A stretch of 64,000 bases of DNA. Source: Polaribacter septentrionalilitoris. Lineage in GTDB: Bacteria > Bacteroidota > Bacteroidia > Flavobacteriales > Flavobacteriaceae. Positions 59,536 to 64,000 of the stretch are shown in pieces. The notes under the pieces are model-generated. The model was not told where the DNA came from. It saw nothing but the letters and a program-made list of their open reading frames with translations, and ran no database searches. Position numbers and translations under genes: made by a program. How positions within the stretch are numbered: the first letter of the stretch is position 1; every line of letters starts with the position of its first letter. The stretch lies in the NCBI RefSeq assembly GCF_009832745.1, contig NZ_VRMJ01000004.1, positions 1-64,000 of the forward strand, in the 5' to 3' direction.

Positions 59536-62355
59536 ATGTCTGTAGGCAAAACAATGAGGCTTAATAAAGTTTTAAGAGAGTTAAATATTTCTCTTGATAG
59601 AGCTGTCGAGTATTTAGCAGGTAAAGGTCATGAAATAGAAGCAAGACCAACTACTAAAATTACTGGAGAGGTATATCAAGTGTTACTTGACGGCTTTGAA
59701 ACAGACGCAAACAAAAAAGCTGCGTCTAAAGAAGTTGGAGAAGAAAAACGTAAAGAGAAAGAAGCAATTCGTTTAGAACTTGAAGCTAAATTAGAAAAGA
59801 AAAGAGCAGAAGAAGAGAAGAAAGAAGAAGTTTTAAAAGCCAAAGCAGATAAATTGGAGTTTAAAACCGTTGGTAAGATTGATATTGATGGAACTACCAA
59901 AAAAGCTGCTGAAAAACCAAAAGAGGTAATAGAAGAACCAAAAGAGGTTAAGGAAGTTAAAGAGGTAAAAGAAGAACCTAAGAAGACAGAATCTCCTGTT
60001 GTTGAAGCAAAAGCTCCAAAGCTAGAGGGATTAAAAGTGGTTAAAAAAATTGCTCAAGAAAAAAAGGAAGCTCCTAAAAAAGTTCAAGAAAAAGCGCCAA
60101 AAGAAACACCAAAAGTAGTTGCTAAAGAAACTAAAGAGGCTCCAAAGGCAGAAGAAAAGAAGGAAGAAGTTACTCCAGAAAATGCTGAGGCCATTAAAAC
60201 TCAATATAAAAAGTTAGATGGACCAAACTTTACAGGTAAGAAAATTGATTTAAAACAATTTGAAAGACCTAAGAAGAAGAAAGAGGAGAAAAAAGCTACT
60301 TCTAAAACTTCCGATACTAAGAGAAAACGTAAGAGAATTAGTAAACCTGGTACTGGAAATTCTAACAACAGAGGAAACCAAAATAATAGAGGAGGAAATA
60401 GGTTTAATAAAGGAAGAGGAAATCAAAGGCCAGCTGTTAAAAAAGAAGAGCCTACAGAAGCAGAAATCCAAAAACAAGTAAGAGAAACTCTTGAAAAACT
60501 TCAAGGGAAATCTTCTAAAGGAAAAGGAGCAAAATACAGAAGAAGCAAACGTGACGCTCACAGAGAGCAAACTGAAGCTGAACAAGAAGCACAAGCATTA
60601 GATAACAAAATCTTAAAAGTTACAGAATTTGTTACGGTAAGTGAAGTTGCTACAATGATGGGTGTTCCTGTAACAGATATCATTTCCTCTTGTATGATGT
60701 TGGGTATGATGGTAACAATGAATCAGCGTTTAGATGCAGAAACATTAGTTATTGTTGCTGAAGAATTTAACTATAAGGTAGAATTTATAGGAGCAGAAGT
60801 AGAAGAATCTATAGAAGAAACGGAAGATAAACCAGAAGATTTAGAAAAACGTGCGCCAATTATTACTGTAATGGGTCACGTAGATCATGGTAAAACTTCG
60901 TTGTTAGATTACATTAGAAACGCAAATATTGTTGATGGTGAAAGTGGAGGAATCACGCAGCACATTGGTGCATATTCTGTAAATGTTGGTGATGAAAAAA
61001 TTGCATTTTTAGATACACCAGGTCACGAAGCCTTTACAGCAATGCGTGCACGTGGAGCGCAAGTTACAGATTTAGTAATTATTGTTGCAGCTGCAGATGA
61101 TGATGTAATGCCACAAACAAAAGAGGCAATTTCTCACGCTCAAGCAGCAGGAGTTCCAATTATCTTTGCAATTAACAAGATTGATAAACCAAATGCAAAT
61201 CCTGATAATGTAAAAACACAACTTTCTTCAATGAATTTATTGATAGAAGAATGGGGTGGTAACATTCAATCTCAAGATATTTCTGCAAAAACAGGTCAAG
61301 GAATTGATGAACTTTTAGAAAAAGTGTTATTAGAAGCCGAAGTTTTAGAACTGAAAGCAAATCCTAATAAAAATGCAGTGGGTGCAGTTGTAGAAGCACA
61401 ATTAGACAAAGGGCGTGGTTATGTAACTACCATTCTAGTACAAGCTGGAACATTAAAAATAGGTGACTATATCTTAGCTGGTAAAAACAGTGGTAAGGTA
61501 AAAGCAATGTTTGATGATAAAGGAAACAAATTAAAAGTTGCTGGTCCATCAACACCAGTATCAATTTTAGGTTTAGATGGAGCACCACAAGCAGGTGATA
61601 AATTTATCGTTTTTGATGATGAAAGAGAAGCTAAGCAAATTGCAACAAAACGTTCTCAATTACAACGTGAGCAATCTGTTAGAACTCAGAAAACATTAAC
61701 ACTTGATGAAATTGGTCGTAGAATTGCGTTAGGAGACTTTAAAGAATTAAACATCATCTTAAAAGGAGATGTAGATGGTTCTGTAGAAGCGTTAACAAAC
61801 TCATTCCAGAAATTATCAACAGAAGAAATTCAAGTTAATATTTTACATAAAGGTGTTGGAGCCATTACAGAAAGTGATGTGTTATTAGCAACAGCTTCAG
61901 ATGCAATTATTGTTGGGTTTAATGTACGTCCGCAAGGAAATGCAAGAGCAGTAGCAGATAGAGAAGAAGTAGATATTAGAACATACTCTATTATTTATGA
62001 TGCCATAAATGACTTAAAAGATGCCATGGAAGGAATGTTATCTCCTGAAATGAAAGAAGAAGTTACAGGTAATGTAGAAATTAGAGAAGTTTATAAAATT
62101 TCTAAAGTGGGTAACATTGCAGGTTGTATGGTAATGTCTGGTAAAATCTTTAGAAATTCTAAAATACGTGTAATTAGAGACGGAATTGTTGTTCATGACG
62201 GAGTGCTAACTTCATTAAAACGTTTTAAAGACGATGTTAAAGAAGTAGCAAAAGGTTACGATTGTGGACTTCAAATCAAAGGATACAATGACATTGAAGA
62301 AGGTGATGTAATTGAAGCTTATCAAGAAGTTGCCGTTAAAAAGAAATTAAAATAA
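59536..62355 (+). CDS. infB: Translation initiation factor IF-2
   Basis: The 939-residue protein has an N-terminal IF2_N domain ([20 protein letters not shown]), a long Lys/Glu/Pro-rich linker (about 50-350, with [14 protein letters not shown] repeats and a Gly/Asn/Arg-rich part near 275-300), a second IF2_N-type domain (about 360-425), a GTPase domain with GHVDHGKTS (about 450), DTPGHEAF (about 493) and NKID (about 546), and C-terminal domains that bind fMet-tRNA. Two ATG codons, six apart, could start it; the first is used here. A terminator follows. Confidence 0.97.
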   Translation: MSVGKTMRLNKVLRELNISLDRAVEYLAGKGHEIEARPTTKITGEVYQVLLDGFETDANKKAASKEVGEEKRKEKEAIRLELEAKLEKKRAEEEKKEEVLKAKADKLEFKTVGKIDIDGTTKKAAEKPKEVIEEPKEVKEVKEVKEEPKKTESPVVEAKAPKLEGLKVVKKIAQEKKEAPKKVQEKAPKETPKVVAKETKEAPKAEEKKEEVTPENAEAIKTQYKKLDGPNFTGKKIDLKQFERPKKKKEEKKATSKTSDTKRKRKRISKPGTGNSNNRGNQNNRGGNRFNKGRGNQRPAVKKEEPTEAEIQKQVRETLEKLQGKSSKGKGAKYRRSKRDAHREQTEAEQEAQALDNKILKVTEFVTVSEVATMMGVPVTDIISSCMMLGMMVTMNQRLDAETLVIVAEEFNYKVEFIGAEVEESIEETEDKPEDLEKRAPIITVMGHVDHGKTSLLDYIRNANIVDGESGGITQHIGAYSVNVGDEKIAFLDTPGHEAFTAMRARGAQVTDLVIIVAAADDDVMPQTKEAISHAQAAGVPIIFAINKIDKPNANPDNVKTQLSSMNLLIEEWGGNIQSQDISAKTGQGIDELLEKVLLEAEVLELKANPNKNAVGAVVEAQLDKGRGYVTTILVQAGTLKIGDYILAGKNSGKVKAMFDDKGNKLKVAGPSTPVSILGLDGAPQAGDKFIVFDDEREAKQIATKRSQLQREQSVRTQKTLTLDEIGRRIALGDFKELNIILKGDVDGSVEALTNSFQKLSTEEIQVNILHKGVGAITESDVLLATASDAIIVGFNVRPQGNARAVADREEVDIRTYSIIYDAINDLKDAMEGMLSPEMKEEVTGNVEIREVYKISKVGNIAGCMVMSGKIFRNSKIRVIRDGIVVHDGVLTSLKRFKDDVKEVAKGYDCGLQIKGYNDIEEGDVIEAYQEVAVKKKLK

Positions 62356-62375
62356 TATTTTATACCATTAACGAA

Positions 62376-62412
62376 AAGGAGATTTTTTAATAGAGAAAAT
62401 CTCCTTTTTTTT
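62376..62412 (+). terminator. Intrinsic terminator of rimP-nusA-infB
   Basis: An 11-bp stem AAGGAGATTTT/AAAATCTCCTT (62376-62386, 62396-62406) leads into a run of eight T. Confidence 0.92.
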
Positions 62413-62543
62413 GTTTTAAATTTATTTATTCAATGATTTTCTTTCCCTTTTAATGTTACTTTTTCCTTCTGAAGAAGATTAACTGATAGAAAAATATAAA
62501 TAAGTTGTTGATTTATATCATTAATAATCCTAAAACTATAATC

Positions 62544-62957
62544 ATGAAAAAAATCATCATAAATACTTTAGCTTGTTTAATTTTAATTGGAGTATTTTCA
62601 AATTGTACTAATAACAATGAAGATTTACAATTAGAATTAACTATGCAAGAAAAAGTAGCAATTTTAGAAACTGGAGAATGGTTATTAAAAGATTTTGAGG
62701 AAACCATTATGCATACTTTTAAAGATGGCGAGGAGTTCACTTATTATGGAGACAAAGGAGAGTTTAAAGCAGCTATCCCAGGAACCAAAGATTATTGGAT
62801 TGAAGATGATAAACTATTTATAGACTTCAATTTTGGAAATGTTTTTTCGTATCATATTAAGATGTCTTGTAATAATAATATTATTGAGTTAATCAAAGAT
62901 GGAGAAGTTAATAAAACCTTATTGAAGAGAAGTTCTAATTATAAGGAGTGTTTTTAG
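62544..62957 (+). CDS. Small lipoprotein of unknown function
   Basis: The start at 62544 gives a lipoprotein signal (MKKIIINTLACLILIGVFSNC, Cys21) on a 137-residue protein. The mature part (about 110 residues) is beta-rich (GEWLLKDFEETIMHTFKDGE, YWIEDDKLFIDFNFGNVFSY), like small lipocalin-like or calycin-like domains in Bacteroidota, but no family can be named. It is transcribed alone between the infB terminator and leuS; a weak hairpin follows at 63016-63043. Confidence 0.75.
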   Translation: MKKIIINTLACLILIGVFSNCTNNNEDLQLELTMQEKVAILETGEWLLKDFEETIMHTFKDGEEFTYYGDKGEFKAAIPGTKDYWIEDDKLFIDFNFGNVFSYHIKMSCNNNIIELIKDGEVNKTLLKRSSNYKECF

Positions 62958-63015
62958 TGATACCTTTTAATTATAAAATATTTTAAGAATTTTTTTGTTA
63001 AACTTTAATAGAGGC

Positions 63016-63043
63016 ATAGTAATCTTTAAGTTACTATATTTTT
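63016..63043 (+). terminator. Weak candidate terminator of the small lipoprotein gene
   Basis: A 7-bp AT-rich stem ATAGTAA/TTACTAT (63016-63022, 63031-63037) is followed by ATTTTTA. Confidence 0.4.
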
Positions 63044-63090
63044 AACTTAAGATATGTTTCGATAATTCCAAAAAAAATCTAAAATAACCT

Positions 63091-63098
63091 TAAATTTG
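63091..63098 (+). promoter_or_regulatory. -7 box of leuS
   Basis: TAAATTTG followed by CACC fits TAnnTTTG and lies 19 nt before the first leuS ATG. No good TTTG is seen 19 nt upstream. Confidence 0.5.
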
Positions 63099-63116
63099 CA
63101 CCCTCTAAAAGCAAAG

Positions 63117-64000
63117 ATGATGCAATACAATCACCAAGAAATAGAAAAGAAATGGCAAGAGTTTTGGGCTAAAAACCAAACATTCAAAGCCAGTAATGAA
63201 AGTGACAAACCTAAATATTATGTGTTAGATATGTTTCCTTATCCAAGTGGAGCAGGTTTACATGTTGGGCATCCTTTAGGTTATATTGCTAGTGATATTT
63301 ATGCGCGTTACAAACGTCATAAAGGCTTCAATGTATTGCACCCTCAAGGTTATGACTCTTTTGGTTTACCAGCAGAACAATATGCTATTCAAACTGGGCA
63401 ACATCCTGCAAAAACGACTGAAGAAAATATAAAAACCTACAGAAGACAGCTAGATCAAATTGGATTTTCTTTTGATTGGAGCAGAGAAGTACGTACTTCA
63501 AATCCTGAATATTATAAATGGACTCAGTGGATTTTTATTCAACTTTTTAACTCTTGGTACAATAAAGATACAGACAAAGCAGAAGATATCTCAACCTTAG
63601 TTTCAATTTTTGAAAAAGAAGGAAACACAACTGTAAATGCAGTTTGCGATGAAGATATTGTTTCTTTTTCTTCTAAAGATTGGGCCGATTTTTCATCAAC
63701 AAAAAAACAAGAAATTTTATTACAATATCGTTTAACATTTTTGTCAGATACAGAAGTAAACTGGTGTCCTGCTTTAGGAACAGTTTTAGCTAATGATGAA
63801 ATTGTAAACGGAGTTTCAGAACGTGGAGGACATCCTGTTGTTCGTAAAAAAATGACACAGTGGTCTATGCGAATTTCTGCTTACGCACAGCGTTTGTTAG
63901 ATGGTCTACAAAATATAGATTGGCCACAACCTTTAAAAGACTCTCAAACCAATTGGATTGGTCGTTCTCAAGGAGCCATGGTTTCTTTCCAAGTAGATGA
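63117..64000 (+). CDS. leuS: Leucyl-tRNA synthetase (5' part, cut by window end)
   Basis: An open frame of 294 codons runs off the window. It shows the class I HIGH-type motif in [20 protein letters not shown] (about 38-57), [40 protein letters not shown] and [16 protein letters not shown], all diagnostic of LeuRS and the start of its editing insertion. It charges tRNA-Leu. Two adjacent ATG codons (63117 and 63120) could start it. The rest of the gene lies outside. Confidence 0.96.
   Translation, partial: MMQYNHQEIEKKWQEFWAKNQTFKASNESDKPKYYVLDMFPYPSGAGLHVGHPLGYIASDIYARYKRHKGFNVLHPQGYDSFGLPAEQYAIQTGQHPAKTTEENIKTYRRQLDQIGFSFDWSREVRTSNPEYYKWTQWIFIQLFNSWYNKDTDKAEDISTLVSIFEKEGNTTVNAVCDEDIVSFSSKDWADFSSTKKQEILLQYRLTFLSDTEVNWCPALGTVLANDEIVNGVSERGGHPVVRKKMTQWSMRISAYAQRLLDGLQNIDWPQPLKDSQTNWIGRSQGAMVSFQVD

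Noticed and set aside
59928-59985. Tandem repeat [14 protein letters not shown] in infB as a mobile or variable repeat
   Set aside because: Low-complexity charged linkers are normal in IF-2 of Bacteroidota.
60250-60594. 114-codon reverse frame in infB
   Set aside because: It is the antisense of the Lys/Glu-rich linker of IF-2, giving a Ser/Phe-rich artefact.

Overview
The window is chromosomal DNA from a marine-type Flavobacteriaceae (Bacteroidota), probably close to Polaribacter or Tenacibaculum. Supporting evidence is the strongly AT-rich sequence, the 287-residue RpoD without region 1.1, promoters of the Bacteroidota form TTTG-N19-TAnnTTTG, the gliding genes gldD and gldE, TonB-dependent receptors with carboxypeptidase-regulatory-like domains, DUF4292, DUF3098 and DUF5689 proteins, and many proteins with lipoprotein signals. 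Genus placement is inference. No rRNA, tRNA, CRISPR array or complete insertion sequence was seen.

Layout. 0-1.7 kb is an accessory edge: the tail of an unidentified gene, a solitary methyltransferase and an orphan phage-like tail-tube gene. 1.8-12.6 kb is a leftward block: rpoD, a TPP-riboswitch-controlled TonB receptor, an S9 peptidase, ArfB, a PAP2 phosphatase, a NadR-like kinase, PnuC, a geranylgeranylglyceryl-phosphate-synthase-like enzyme and a phosphopantetheinyl transferase. 12.7-15.8 kb runs rightward with ahcY and an SLC13 transporter, separated by a repeat-filled gap. 15.8-31 kb is mostly leftward: AEC permease plus Tat-exported aminotransferase, comM, ppc, a TlpA-like lipoprotein, tilS, pabB, a PagL-like protein and an ABC-F ATPase; one DEDD exonuclease runs rightward. 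31-35 kb is a rightward envelope operon (nucleotidyltransferase, TPR protein, DUF4292 lipoprotein, EnvC-like protein). 35-42 kb holds MscS, thioesterase, SPOR protein, dprA, a divergent kinase-like protein, an EamA transporter and a propeller-like lipoprotein. 42-48 kb holds the leftward run mutY-ssb-gldE-gldD and, divergently, HU, a 29-codon ribosomal-type gene and rng. 48-53.5 kb is a candidate nucleic-acid scavenging locus (exported EEP nuclease, TonB receptor, DUF5689 lipoprotein). 53.6-64 kb is housekeeping: mce, ftsX, DUF3098, uppP, truB, a universal stress protein, rimP-nusA-infB, a small lipoprotein and the 5' part of leuS.

Genes that work together: the TPP riboswitch points to thiamine or thiamine-precursor uptake through the outer membrane, and the nearby pnuC-kinase pair could be the inner-membrane step for thiamine or for nicotinamide riboside. 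gldE-gldD support gliding and type IX secretion. rimP-nusA-infB share one well-formed promoter, followed by a terminator-like leader.

The most interesting non-coding signals are short interspersed repeats, two copies of which lie in frame inside tilS and pabB; a three-hairpin leader before rng; a terminator with a six-codon reading frame before rimP-nusA-infB; a hairpin covering the comM start codon; and tandem dyads with an attenuator-like hairpin between the ABC-F gene and the nucleotidyltransferase gene.
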